Below are positions 28,560-37,269 of a stretch of DNA of 58,225 nt, piece by piece. The notes beneath the pieces are model-generated. The model saw only the letters and a list, made by a program, of their open reading frames with translations. It had not been told where the DNA came from and ran no database searches. The stretch spans positions 1-58,225 of the forward strand of contig CAWCLK010000022.1 in assembly GCA_963796225.1 (NCBI GenBank), read 5' to 3'. Origin of the DNA: CAWCLK01 sp963796225 (GTDB lineage: Bacteria > Actinomycetota > Nitriliruptoria > Nitriliruptorales > Nitriliruptoraceae). Position 1 is the stretch's first letter, and every line of letters starts with the position of its first letter. Position numbers and translations under genes: made by a program.

Positions 28560-29024
28560 CCGGGCGGGTCACCGTGCGGTAGACGCGGATGCCCCAGCCG
28601 ATGGTGGTGCCGACCAGCGCGGCCAGCCGTTCGACGACCGGGGGGAGGTCGGCGTCGTCGTCGCGGGGCGGGGACGCGATCGCGACGTCATCGCGGTGCC
28701 GTCGGCGACCTCCTCGGCGCCGCCCTCGATCACGTCGAGCGCGGGACGGGAGGCGCTGCGGGCCTGCGCCACGGACGCCTTGGCGCGCGTCGCGGGGTCA
28801 GGCGTGGGCTCGCTGTCCGGGGTGTGGTCCGCCACGACGGCGGTCCGGGCGGCATCGAGGATGCGTTCGGCGAGCACCGGACCGACGCCCTTGACGCTGG
28901 TCAGGCGGTCGGCCTTGGCCTGGCTGAGCTCGGCGACGGTGGCGAACTGGGACCCGACGGCCTCGGCGACGCCACCGCGGACGCCGTCGACGCCGTCGAT
29001 GAACTCGACTACGGAGCTGGACAT
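28534..29024 (-). CDS. Helix-hairpin-helix protein of unknown function (one -1 or +2 break)
   Basis: About 163 aa. The N-terminal half (MSSSVVEFIDGVDGVRGGVA, then LTSVKGVGPVLAERILDAA near 42-60) is a helix-hairpin-helix DNA-binding motif. A linker leads to a frame change near 28694 (GCGATGACGTC), after which PVVERLAALVGTTIGWGIRV and RTVTRPALRLLGRR end the protein. The break has the opposite sign to most others in the window (one base missing, or two extra). ATG at 29024. Nucleic-acid binding is inferred; no catalytic domain. Confidence 0.65.
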
Positions 29025-29154
29025 GGTCGTTCTTCCTCGAACAGGGGCTCGAGCAGGGGGAGACGGGGACGGCATGCGCCGTCCATACCCCACGGTACGC
29101 CAGCGGTGGACGTCGACCCCAGCCGAGGGAGGGTGGCCGGGGGGAGGGTGGCCG

Positions 29155-29469
29155 TCAGGACCGGACCAGGCGGGCGATGGCCTCCATCGCCTCGTCGACC
29201 TTCTCGCTGGACCCGTTGCGGACGTCGTCGGCCACGCAGTGGCGGACGTGGTCGTCGAGCAGCAGCAGCGCGACGCCCTGCAGCGCGCGGGTGGTGGCCG
29301 AGACCTGGGTCAGGACGTCGATGCAGTAGGTGTCGTCCTCCACCATGCGGGAGATCCCCCGGACCTGGCCCTCGATGCGGCGCAGGCGTTGCAGGACCTT
29401 GGCCTTGTCGTCGACCGCGTAGCCGGGGGTGTGGTGGTGGCCGTGGTCGGGCGCAGCCTGCGTGGACAT
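29155..29469 (-). CDS. csoR: CsoR-type copper-sensing repressor
   Basis: A 104-aa all-helical repressor. The C-H-C metal site of CsoR is present (Cys in DDTYCIDVLTQ, His and Cys in DDHVRHCVADD). A histidine-rich N-terminus (HGHHH) is extra. ATG at 29469. Divergent from copZ-copA; the shared 107-bp gap holds a pseudo-palindromic operator. It would release DNA when Cu(I) binds. Confidence 0.93.
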   Translation of the reverse strand: MSTQAAPDHGHHHTPGYAVDDKAKVLQRLRRIEGQVRGISRMVEDDTYCIDVLTQVSATTRALQGVALLLLDDHVRHCVADDVRNGSSEKVDEAMEAIARLVRS

Positions 29470-29499
29470 GGCGTTCCTCTCGCTCCTCGGTTGCAGCAT

Positions 29500-29516
29500 A
29501 TACCCCCGGGGGGTAT
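29500..29516. promoter_or_regulatory. CsoR operator
   Basis: ATACCCCCGGGGGGTAT, a G/C-tract pseudo-palindrome with ATAC/GTAT ends, as typical of CsoR/RcnR-family operators. It lies in the divergent csoR-copZ gap and would control both directions. Confidence 0.8.
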
Positions 29517-29576
29517 CGTGCGAGTGTCCGCTCCACCCCAGACGTATCCCCCACACATATCCCGAGGTGACCCACC

Positions 29577-29789
29577 ATGCCAGCCACCACCGAGACCATC
29601 TCCGTCCCCGAGGTCCACTGTGGCCACTGCGTCTCGTCCATCGAGGGCGCGCTCGGGACGATGGCCGGGATCGACACCGCGTCCGTCGACCTCGAGTCCA
29701 AGTCAGTCACCGTCACCTACCGCGACGACACCGTCACGCACGACCAGGTGGTCGCCGCGATCGAGGACCAGGGCTATGCCGTCGCCTGA
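29577..29789 (+). CDS. copZ: Copper chaperone CopZ (HMA domain)
   Basis: A 70-aa heavy-metal-associated domain; a CxxC metal site appears as HCGHC near 15-19, followed by the usual beta-alpha-beta pattern (GIDTASVDLESKSVTVTYRD, VVAAIEDQGYAV). ATG at 29577. The copA start overlaps its last 14 bases, so the two are translationally coupled. It delivers Cu(I) to CopA. Confidence 0.93.
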   Translation: MPATTETISVPEVHCGHCVSSIEGALGTMAGIDTASVDLESKSVTVTYRDDTVTHDQVVAAIEDQGYAVA

Positions 29790-31980
29790 CACCACCACCC
29801 GCCCCGCCGCCCGAGACCTCATCGAGCTCGACCTCGACGTCGAGGGGATGACCTGCGGGGCGTGTGCCGCCCGGGTGCAACGCATCCTGGGCCGCCAGGA
29901 GGGCGTGGACAGCGCCGAGGTGAACTACGCCACGGGGCGCGCGCACGTCGCCATGTCCGGCCCCGTCCCGCTCGGTGACCTGCAGGCCGCGGTCGAGAAG
30001 ATCGGCTACGGCGTCACCGAGCACACGCCCGACTCCGCGACCGGCACCGGGACGGGCGGGGCCGAGGAGATCGACCGCTGGCGCCGTCGCCTGTGGGTGG
30101 CCGGCCCGCTGGGGCTGGCCGTGCTCCTGCTGGCCATGACCCCGGTCGGGGACCTGCTGCCCATGACGGCGCGGTCCTGGACCGTCGCCGGGCTGGCCAC
30201 GATCGTGCAGTTCGGGGCCGGCTGGCCCTTCCTGCACGAGGCTGCCCGTCGTGCCCGCCGGCTGACCGTGAACATGGACACGCTGATCGCGGTCGGCACC
30301 CTGTCGGCCTGGACGTGGTCGGTCGTGCTGCTGCTCGAGGGCGTGCACGAGCACTACTTCGAGTCCGCAGCCCTCATCATCACGTTCCTGACGCTCGGCC
30401 GCTTCCTCGAGGCACGTGCCAAGCGGCGTGCGGGTGAGGCCCTGCGGGCCCTGGCCCAGCTCGGGGCGAAGTCCGCCCGCCTCGTGCGCGACGGGCGCGA
30501 GGTCGAGGTCCCCGTCGGGGACGTCGTCGTCGGCGACGTGTTCCGCGTCCGCCCCGGCGAGACCGTGCCCGTCGACGGCGAGGTCGTCGAGGGCGGCTCG
30601 GCCGTCGACGAGTCCATGCTCACCGGCGAGGCCGTCCCCATCGAGAAGACCGTCGGCGACCGCGTGGTGGGCGCGACCACGAACACCTCCGGCGTCCTCA
30701 CCGTCCGTGCCACCGCCGTCGGGGCCGACACGGCCCTGTCGCGCATCGTGCAGATGGTCGAACGCGCCCAGGCCGGCAAGGCCGACCTGCAGCGCCTGGC
30801 CGACCGCGTCGCGGGCGTCTTCGTCCCGACCGTCATCGGCGTGGCCACCGCGACCTTCCTCGGCTGGTGGCTGCTCGGCGGCAACCCCAGCGACGGGTTC
30901 GCGGCGGCGATCGCCGTGCTGGTGATCGCCTGCCCCTGCGCCCTCGGCCTGGCCACTCCCACCGCCATCATGGTGGGGACGGGGCGGGGCGCCGACCTCG
31001 GCGTGCTGATCCGTTCGGTCGAGACGCTCGAGCGTGTCCGCGAGGTCACCACGGTCGTGTTCGACAAGACGGGCACGATCACCCGCGGCGAGATGCGGCT
31101 CGTGGACCTCGCCACCGGCGGCGACGCCCGGGACGACGTCCTGGCCATGGCCGCCGCCGTGGAGTTCTCCTCGGAGCACCCCGTGGGGCGCGCGATCGTC
31201 CTGGCGGCCGAGGAGGGCGACCTCGTCATCCCCGCCGCCACCGGGTTCGACAACCTCGCCGGCAAGGGTGTGGTCGCCGACGTCGACGGGCAGCGTGTGC
31301 TCGTCGGGCGGCGCACCCTGCTCGAGGACGAGGGCCTGCAGGTCGACGAGGACCTCGCCGACGCGCTGGTCGCCCACGAGGGCCAGGGGCACACCGCCGT
31401 GCTCGTCGGCTGGGACGGACGTGCCCGCGGGGTGCTGGCCGTGGCCGACACCCTGCGCGACGACGCGACCGAGGCCGTCCGGCACCTGCGCGACCGTGGC
31501 CTGTCCGTCGTGCTGCTCACCGGCGACAACCGCCGCACCGCGGAGGCCGTCGCCGCCAGCGTCGGGATCGACCGCGTGCTCGCCGAGGTCCACCCCGGCG
31601 ACAAGCAGGACGAGATCGCCCGCCTGCAGGAGGCCGGCGAGAAGGTCGCCATGGTCGGCGACGGCGTCAACGACGCCCCGGCCCTGGTGCAGGCCGACCT
31701 CGGCATCGCCATGGGGTCGGGCACCGACGTCGCGATCGAGTCGGCCGACCTGACCCTGGTACGGGGCGACGTGCGGGGCGTGGCCACCGCCATCGACCTG
31801 TCGCAGCGGACCTACCGCACGATCATCCAGAACCTGTTCTGGGCGTTCGGCTACAACGTGATCGCGATCCCCGTCGCCATGGCCGGGCTGCTCTCGCCCA
31901 CCGTGGCCGGCGCGGCGATGGCCTTCTCGTCGGTGTCGGTCGTGTCGAACTCGCTGCGCCTGCGCCGCTTCGGCCGCTGA
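29776..31980 (+). CDS. copA: Copper-exporting P1B-type ATPase
   Basis: A 734-aa Cu(I) efflux pump of the cytoplasmic membrane. One N-terminal HMA domain (GMTCGAC near 22-28), membrane helices at about 95-200, actuator TGE in LTGEAVPIEK, the CPC metal site in VIACPCALGLATPTA, phosphorylation motif DKTGTI, the HP motif in SSEHPVGRAI and GDGVNDAPAL in the hinge. A much longer upstream open frame to 27757 is spurious; the ATG at 29776 is coupled to copZ. Confidence 0.96.
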   Translation: MPSPDTTTRPAARDLIELDLDVEGMTCGACAARVQRILGRQEGVDSAEVNYATGRAHVAMSGPVPLGDLQAAVEKIGYGVTEHTPDSATGTGTGGAEEIDRWRRRLWVAGPLGLAVLLLAMTPVGDLLPMTARSWTVAGLATIVQFGAGWPFLHEAARRARRLTVNMDTLIAVGTLSAWTWSVVLLLEGVHEHYFESAALIITFLTLGRFLEARAKRRAGEALRALAQLGAKSARLVRDGREVEVPVGDVVVGDVFRVRPGETVPVDGEVVEGGSAVDESMLTGEAVPIEKTVGDRVVGATTNTSGVLTVRATAVGADTALSRIVQMVERAQAGKADLQRLADRVAGVFVPTVIGVATATFLGWWLLGGNPSDGFAAAIAVLVIACPCALGLATPTAIMVGTGRGADLGVLIRSVETLERVREVTTVVFDKTGTITRGEMRLVDLATGGDARDDVLAMAAAVEFSSEHPVGRAIVLAAEEGDLVIPAATGFDNLAGKGVVADVDGQRVLVGRRTLLEDEGLQVDEDLADALVAHEGQGHTAVLVGWDGRARGVLAVADTLRDDATEAVRHLRDRGLSVVLLTGDNRRTAEAVAASVGIDRVLAEVHPGDKQDEIARLQEAGEKVAMVGDGVNDAPALVQADLGIAMGSGTDVAIESADLTLVRGDVRGVATAIDLSQRTYRTIIQNLFWAFGYNVIAIPVAMAGLLSPTVAGAAMAFSSVSVVSNSLRLRRFGR

Positions 31981-32011
31981 CCCGGGGGGCGAGGCCCACG
32001 GACTGACCGAG

Positions 32012-32129
32012 TTGATGCGGAGCTTTCGCTCACGGGATGAGCGGAAGTTCCGCACCAACCGGAGCATGCGCGGTGCAGGTGATTGCTGCGGAGCTTCGCG
32101 TCACGAGATGAGCGAAACCTCCGCAGCAA
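32012..32129. repeat. Two 47-nt hairpin repeats between convergent genes
   Basis: Two inverted repeats at 32012-32058 and 32083-32129, each 47 nt: 21-nt arms around a 5-nt loop (CGGGA, CGAGA). Arm 1 begins TTGATGCGGAGCTTTCGCTC; arm 2 begins TTGCTGCGGAGCTTCGCG. The hairpins resemble each other and face outward from the ends of copA and the FAD oxidoreductase. Likely bidirectional terminators or REP-like dispersed elements. Confidence 0.7.
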
Positions 32130-32150
32130 CGTGCCGCCGGGGAATCCCGG

Positions 32151-33341
32151 TCAGCTGACGCTGCGGACCTGGGGTCGCTCGACCCGGCGCTGGTCGGCGC
32201 GCGTGGGGCGGTGGCGCCCCGGCCCGTGGCGCAGCACCGCGCCGAGCCCGCCGGTCTGGAACAGGTGCTGCACGTCGACGGCGTCGTGCAGCAGCGGCAC
32301 GGCGCGGTCCAGCAGCGGCCCGGCCAGCGGGAGGCCGAGCACCGTCCCGACGCCGACGCGTCGGCCCATCGTCACCAGGCGGCCGAGGTCGAACAGCAGG
32401 GCGGGGGACGGGGGCAGCGCCCGGGCCACCCGCACCGCGTTGCGCCCCGCCACGGCACCCGCGCGCACGGCGGTCTGCGCCGACATCTCCATCGGCGTGG
32501 CGAACAGGTCGCGGTGGGCGGCCACGTCCCCGGCGGCGAACACGGCGATGGTGCCCGGGATCCGCAGGCAGCTGTCCACGACCAGCCGGCCGTCGATGGT
32601 CTCGGCCTCGGGGAGCAGGCGGCTGCCGGTCGCGGCGAAGCCCGTGGCCCACACCACCAGGCCGTCGACGCTGTGCCCCTGTTCGAGCACGACCCCCGTG
32701 GGGGTCACCCGGGCGACGGGGGACCGGCGCCGGACCTCCACCCCACGGCGGCGCAGCAGCTGCTCGGCGTGTCGACCGAGCCGGCCGGGCATGGCCGGCA
32801 GCAGCGACGGGGTGGCCTCGAGCAGGACGACGTCGAGGTGGCGGTGCCGGTGGGCGGCCTCGGCGGCCAGCTGCACGCCGGTCGGGCCGCCACCGACGAC
32901 GACCAGCCGGTCGGCCTCGACGAGCTCGCGTCGGATGGCGAGCGCGTCGGCGACGGTGCGCAGCCCGAGGGCGTGCTCGGCCAGGCCGGGCACGTCGGGC
33001 AACGCGGTGTCGGCCCCGACCGCGACGACGACGGCGTCGCCGGCGAGGTGCCGGCCGTCCTCGAGCACGACGCCCGGGGCGGCGGCGTCGACCTCGGTGA
33101 CGCGGGACCGCACGACCTCCACACCGGTCAGCTCGTCCGCGGCGGCCCAGCCGTCGCCGGACGGGGCGCGGCCTCCGGCGACACCGGCCAGGCGCGGGCT
33201 GAACTCGTGGTTGCCGGTGCGGTCGACCAGCGTGACCCGGGCGCCCTCGCGGCGGGCGGCCACGGCGGCGCGCACGCCGGCATAGCCGGCCCCCACCACG
33301 AGCACGTGGACGTCGGCGGGCGCGATCGTCGGGCGGGGCAC
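32151..33341 (-). CDS. NAD(P)/FAD-dependent oxidoreductase, type II NADH dehydrogenase-like
   Basis: A 396-aa flavoprotein with two dinucleotide folds: VLVVGAGYAGVRAAVAARRE near 12-31 (FAD) and LVVVGGGPTGVQLAAEAAHR near 145-165 (NAD(P)H), plus VFAAGDVAAH near 285. GTG start at 33341. The length and the lack of a clear membrane segment fit an NDH-2-like or carotenoid/thiol reductase-like role; the acceptor is not apparent. Confidence 0.85.
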   Translation of the reverse strand: MPRPTIAPADVHVLVVGAGYAGVRAAVAARREGARVTLVDRTGNHEFSPRLAGVAGGRAPSGDGWAAADELTGVEVVRSRVTEVDAAAPGVVLEDGRHLAGDAVVVAVGADTALPDVPGLAEHALGLRTVADALAIRRELVEADRLVVVGGGPTGVQLAAEAAHRHRHLDVVLLEATPSLLPAMPGRLGRHAEQLLRRRGVEVRRRSPVARVTPTGVVLEQGHSVDGLVVWATGFAATGSRLLPEAETIDGRLVVDSCLRIPGTIAVFAAGDVAAHRDLFATPMEMSAQTAVRAGAVAGRNAVRVARALPPSPALLFDLGRLVTMGRRVGVGTVLGLPLAGPLLDRAVPLLHDAVDVQHLFQTGGLGAVLRHGPGRHRPTRADQRRVERPQVRSVS

Positions 33342-33355
33342 GTCAGGGATCCTTG

Positions 33356-34864
33356 TCAACCGGTGGGGTACGGGTTCAGCAGCTGGTCCACGGGGGCGTG
33401 GTCGTCGGTCAGCACCTCGGCCTGTCCAACGAACTCCTCGTACGACAGATTCGGTGCCGAGGCGTAGCCGTCGCTGTCCACGCCCGCCTCGTCGTCGCCA
33501 CGGGTCGCGTTGCGCTCCAGCATCGCAGCCGTCGGGAGCGGATCGGTGGAGGCGACGACGATGACGTTCCCGCCCTCCTCGCCCGCCAGGCGGGCCGGCG
33601 GGGCGAGCACGGCGACGTGGCCGAACACGTCCTCGAGGGTGGCGACCTCGGCGCGGGCGAAGCCGAGGGGCGGGTAGTCGATGAGGTTGAGCGCGTACCA
33701 GCCGCCCGGGGCGAGGACCTCGCGCACCTGCAGGAGGAACTCGCGCGTGGTGAGGTGCCACGGCACCGAGACCCCGCCGAAGGCGTCGCCGATGACCAGG
33801 TCCGCGCTGTCGTCGGGGACCCCGTCGATGTTGAGCCGGGCGTCGCCGTTGACGATGTCGATGGACGGCACGGGCTCGTAGCCGAGCTCGTCCTCGGCGA
33901 TGGTGGTCAGCAGCGGGTCGATCTCCAGCACCGTCGAGTGCGTCCCGGGGCGGGTCGCGTCCAGGTAGCGGGGCAGGCTGAGGCCCCCGCCGCCGATGTG
34001 GACCACCTCGAGGGGCTGCTCCTCGGGTGCGATGGCGGCCAGGACGTCGCTCATCGTCCGGGCGTAGCTGAACTCGAGGTGGGTCGGGTCGTCGAGGTCC
34101 ACGTAGCTGTGCCGGAGCGTGTCCAGCCACAGGATCCGGCCGCTGGCGTCGTCGGGGTCGTGCTGCACGAAGGCGCAGAAGTAGGCGGACTCGTACTCGC
34201 ACGGGTTGGACTGGCCGAAGGACGCCAGCCCGGCCAGGACGGCCACGCCCATCACCCCGACCCCGGGGCGGTCCACCACGTCGCGCCGCCGGGCCATCCA
34301 CAGCCACACGGCGGCCCCGAGGGCCACCAGGGCGAACCCGATCCCGCGGATCACGGGGCGGGTGGGCAGCGCCGCGATCAGGACGAACCCGGTCACGAAG
34401 GTGCCGAACAGCGCCCCGAACGTTCCGACGGCCGACAGCCGCCCGACCACGCGCCCCGTGGCGTCGAGGTCGCGGAGCTGGATCTTGACCACCACCGGCG
34501 TGACCGCCGACAGGATGGCGGCCGGGACGACGAACCCGCACAGCGCCAGCACGACGACGGTGGCGGGGCGCGCGCCCCGCATGTTCTGCCCGAGGTAGTC
34601 GACGATGGGGATGGTCAGCAGCGCGGTGGCGCCGCCGAAGGTGAGGATGGGGCCGAGCAGCCCGTGCGGGTCGCGGCGGTCGGCGATGCGTCCCCCGAGC
34701 CAGGAGCCCGTGGCGATGCCGGCCAGGATCACGCCGATGATGCCGGTGTAGCTCTCGAGCGTGACGCCCACGTAGGGCGCCAACAGGCGCCCCGCGAGGA
34801 TCTCGAGGGCGAGCACGGCGCCGGAGGACGTGAAGACCAGCGCGGCCGCGGCAAGGGGAGACAT
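33356..34864 (-). CDS. Membrane-fused spermidine-synthase-like protein
   Basis: A 502-aa protein: about seven transmembrane helices in residues 1-215 (EILAGRLLAPYVGVTLES at the start), then a spermidine-synthase/methyltransferase-type Rossmann domain at about 245-480 (VVHIGGGGLSLPRYL, VLEIDPLLTTIAEDELG, VNGDARLNIDGVPD, LVIGDAFGG). The fused MFS-spermidine synthase family is widespread in actinobacteria; its product is unproven. It begins at the ATG at 34864. Downstream FAD gene starts 14 bp after its stop. Confidence 0.85.
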   Translation of the reverse strand: MSPLAAAALVFTSSGAVLALEILAGRLLAPYVGVTLESYTGIIGVILAGIATGSWLGGRIADRRDPHGLLGPILTFGGATALLTIPIVDYLGQNMRGARPATVVVLALCGFVVPAAILSAVTPVVVKIQLRDLDATGRVVGRLSAVGTFGALFGTFVTGFVLIAALPTRPVIRGIGFALVALGAAVWLWMARRRDVVDRPGVGVMGVAVLAGLASFGQSNPCEYESAYFCAFVQHDPDDASGRILWLDTLRHSYVDLDDPTHLEFSYARTMSDVLAAIAPEEQPLEVVHIGGGGLSLPRYLDATRPGTHSTVLEIDPLLTTIAEDELGYEPVPSIDIVNGDARLNIDGVPDDSADLVIGDAFGGVSVPWHLTTREFLLQVREVLAPGGWYALNLIDYPPLGFARAEVATLEDVFGHVAVLAPPARLAGEEGGNVIVVASTDPLPTAAMLERNATRGDDEAGVDSDGYASAPNLSYEEFVGQAEVLTDDHAPVDQLLNPYPTG

Positions 34865-34931
34865 GGGCGGCAGTATGGCGGTGCCGGGGCGATCCCGCGA
34901 ATGCGCACGTGGCCTCGTACGCCCCGTCGCG

Positions 34932-36362
34932 CTAGTCGACGGTGAAGGTCAGCGTGCCGCCCTGGTCGTCGTCGAGGACCGGCGAGCGGTACAGCGGCGT
35001 GAGCGGGGTGCGCAGCTGGTCGAAGGTGCGCAGCGTGGAGCGGGACAGCACGACCGTGCCGCCGAGGCCGTAGACGCGGCGGGGGGCCAGCTCGGCGGCG
35101 CGCTCCCGGACCACCGCGGGCACCGACGTGGGCTCGGTCAGCAGCAGGTCGGCGCCGAGTCGCCGTGCGAGCGACGCGGCGGTCAGCCCGTCGGCGAAGG
35201 ACCGGCCGGTGGCGACCAGCAGGGTCCGCCCGCGCCCCGCCCCGGCCGTCAGCGCGGCCGAGGTGGCGTAGCGGTCGGGCCCCGAGCGCCGCGTGGCCGA
35301 CCCGACACGTCGGCGCAGCGTGGCCAGCGTGGCGTCGGACACGACACCGGGGCCGCCGGCGACGGTGACGGTGTCCACGCCGAGCACGTCCAGGGTCGTG
35401 GCCGTCGTGTCGGGGACGGCGTCCCGCCGCGTCAGCAGCACCGGCACGTCCTCACGGGCCGCACGGGCCGAGGCCCCCAGGGCGTCCGGGAAGCCCTCCC
35501 CGTTGGCGACGTAGGCCGCGTCCACCGTCGAGGTGCCCCAGCCGGCGCGGGCGAGCCGGGCGGCGGTGTCGTACCGGTCGCGCCCCGCGACACGGTCGAC
35601 GCGACCCGCGTAGGCCTGCAGCTCGCGCTCCACCGCCCCGCTGACGGCGACCTCGCCGCCGACCAGCACGATGCGGTCGGGTGCGAGGCGACGCAGCTCG
35701 GTCGCGGTGGGCCGCGGCAGGGCGTCGCGCGCCGTCAGCAGCAGGGGCGCCTCCTCGTGGGCCGCCAACGGGCCGGCCGCCAGCGCGTCGGGGAACGCCT
35801 CCCCGGAGGCGACGTAGACGGTCTCCAGGCCCGACGGGAAGAAGCGCTCCGACGCGGCGGCCGCGGTGGCGTAGCGATCCGCGCCCTGGACGCGGGTGGT
35901 GGGACGGCTCATGTCGACGAGGTCGCTGAACAGCACGTAGTCCCCGGCGGGCAACGCGAACCGCAGCACCTGTGCGTCGCCGGAGCGGGTCAGCAGCGTC
36001 GGCGTGGACTGCAGGCGGAAGGGGGCGGTCGGCACGAGGAGGGCGCCGTCGTCGTCGAGGGTGGCCGTGCCGGTGTCGTCGCCGCGGGTCCAGGTGACCT
36101 CCAGCCCCTCCATCGGGGTGGACGAGCTGGGGTCGGCCGGGTCGTAGGCCAGGATGAAGTGCCGGTAGCCGATGGGCAGGTCCCCGGGGAACCCGGGACC
36201 GTCGATCGACAGCGTGACGGTGACGTCCGCGGGCTGGCCCGGGGCCAGGTCCTGCTGCCCGTCGTAGGTCCAGCTCGCCCGGTCGGCGGCGATGGCCGTG
36301 GGCGCCACGAGCGCTGCGACGAGCATGGCCGTGGCCGCCACGGTGATCCGCCCTCGATGCAC
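34932..36362 (-). CDS. Secreted protein with N-terminal beta domain and cell-wall-binding repeats
   Basis: A 476-aa exported protein from the GTG at 36362; signal peptide RITVAATAMLVAALVAPTAI. Residues about 25-155 are a beta-rich unknown domain (ASWTYDGQQDLAPGQPADVT, RHFILAYDPADPSSSTP). CW_binding_2 repeats then fill about 155-455 (RVQGADRYATAAAASERF, FPDALAAGPLAAHEEAPLLL, RVAGRDRYDTAARLARAG, FADGLTAASLARRLGADLLL). Here the binding repeats are C-terminal, the reverse order of the 5607-7850 protein. Unlike two of its paralogues it has no CHRD domain. Confidence 0.88.
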   Translation of the reverse strand: MHRGRITVAATAMLVAALVAPTAIAADRASWTYDGQQDLAPGQPADVTVTLSIDGPGFPGDLPIGYRHFILAYDPADPSSSTPMEGLEVTWTRGDDTGTATLDDDGALLVPTAPFRLQSTPTLLTRSGDAQVLRFALPAGDYVLFSDLVDMSRPTTRVQGADRYATAAAASERFFPSGLETVYVASGEAFPDALAAGPLAAHEEAPLLLTARDALPRPTATELRRLAPDRIVLVGGEVAVSGAVERELQAYAGRVDRVAGRDRYDTAARLARAGWGTSTVDAAYVANGEGFPDALGASARAAREDVPVLLTRRDAVPDTTATTLDVLGVDTVTVAGGPGVVSDATLATLRRRVGSATRRSGPDRYATSAALTAGAGRGRTLLVATGRSFADGLTAASLARRLGADLLLTEPTSVPAVVRERAAELAPRRVYGLGGTVVLSRSTLRTFDQLRTPLTPLYRSPVLDDDQGGTLTFTVD

Positions 36363-36441
36363 GTACCGTCTCCCCTGTCGCGACGGGCGCAGGATAGACG
36401 TGGCCGCCCGCCGGCGAACCCGACTGCGGAAGGGGCGGAAC

Positions 36442-37224
36442 ATGGAGCTGCGCGAGCTCGCAGAGGTCATCGCGACCACCGAGGACCACCCGCGGACCCG
36501 ATCGCGGATCCTGTACCTCACCGGCACCGCCACCGACCTCGAGCCGTCGGGCTACGCCGACGCGGTCGGGGACGTCACGACCGTCCTCGATCGCCTGGAC
36601 ACCGAGGGCGCCGACGGCCTCGCCGTGCAGACCCGCATCGGGGCTGCCGACGACCCGACCGCCCGCCCGGCCGCCGTGGTGGTGTCGCGGGACGGGGGGT
36701 TCGCCGCGGCGGTGGCAGGGGACGACGGCAGTCCCGTGGACAGCCTCGACCGCGCGCCCCGTCCCGACGACCCCCCGGCGCTGCACGTCACCTGGCGGGT
36801 GGTCGTCCACGCGCTCGCCGCGATGGGTGCCACCGACGCGATCCCCGAGCCCCCCGACGACCCGCACCCGGCGGCCTACCTGATGGCGGCCTGGCTGGGC
36901 ACGATCCTCGAGGTCGCCAAGGTCGACGACGAGGTGCTCGACCGGATCCACGACCTGCCCGGGGAGGCCGAGCTCGTGTCCGACCTCGGCCTGTCGAGGG
37001 ACCTGGCCGGCTGGGACGCTGTGTACGCGGCCGTGGCCCTGGAACACCCTTCCGTGGCCGACCACCTGGGCCGCAACGGCGTGGCGTGGGAGGCCCACGA
37101 GCTGCTCGGGGACCCGGGCCGGTACCTGGCCGCGGTGGCCGAGGCGGGGCGCCACGAGCTGGCCGACACGCTGTTCGCCCAGCTCACCGAGAAGGGCTGG
37201 GCCCGGGCGGTCGAGGCGGGCTGA
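36442..37224 (+). CDS. Conserved hypothetical protein
   Basis: A 260-aa acidic soluble protein from the ATG at 36442, preceded by AAGGGGCGG. No catalytic motif, signal or membrane segment. Helical stretches at about 115-135 (HVTWRVVVHALAAMGATD) and 148-172 (AAYLMAAWLGTILEVAKVDD). It lies 45 bp upstream of ettA on the same strand and may share its transcript. Function unknown. Confidence 0.65.
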   Translation: MELRELAEVIATTEDHPRTRSRILYLTGTATDLEPSGYADAVGDVTTVLDRLDTEGADGLAVQTRIGAADDPTARPAAVVVSRDGGFAAAVAGDDGSPVDSLDRAPRPDDPPALHVTWRVVVHALAAMGATDAIPEPPDDPHPAAYLMAAWLGTILEVAKVDDEVLDRIHDLPGEAELVSDLGLSRDLAGWDAVYAAVALEHPSVADHLGRNGVAWEAHELLGDPGRYLAAVAEAGRHELADTLFAQLTEKGWARAVEAG

Positions 37225-37269
37225 GGCGTCGGTAGCCTCGACAGCCACCCGTCCCCGTGAGGTCCCTGC

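Noticed and set aside
27757..31980. 1407-codon frame ending in copA, suggesting a giant N-terminal extension
   Set aside because: The upstream part is shadow of GntR and helix-hairpin-helix genes; the copZ-coupled ATG at 29776 gives a standard CopA length.
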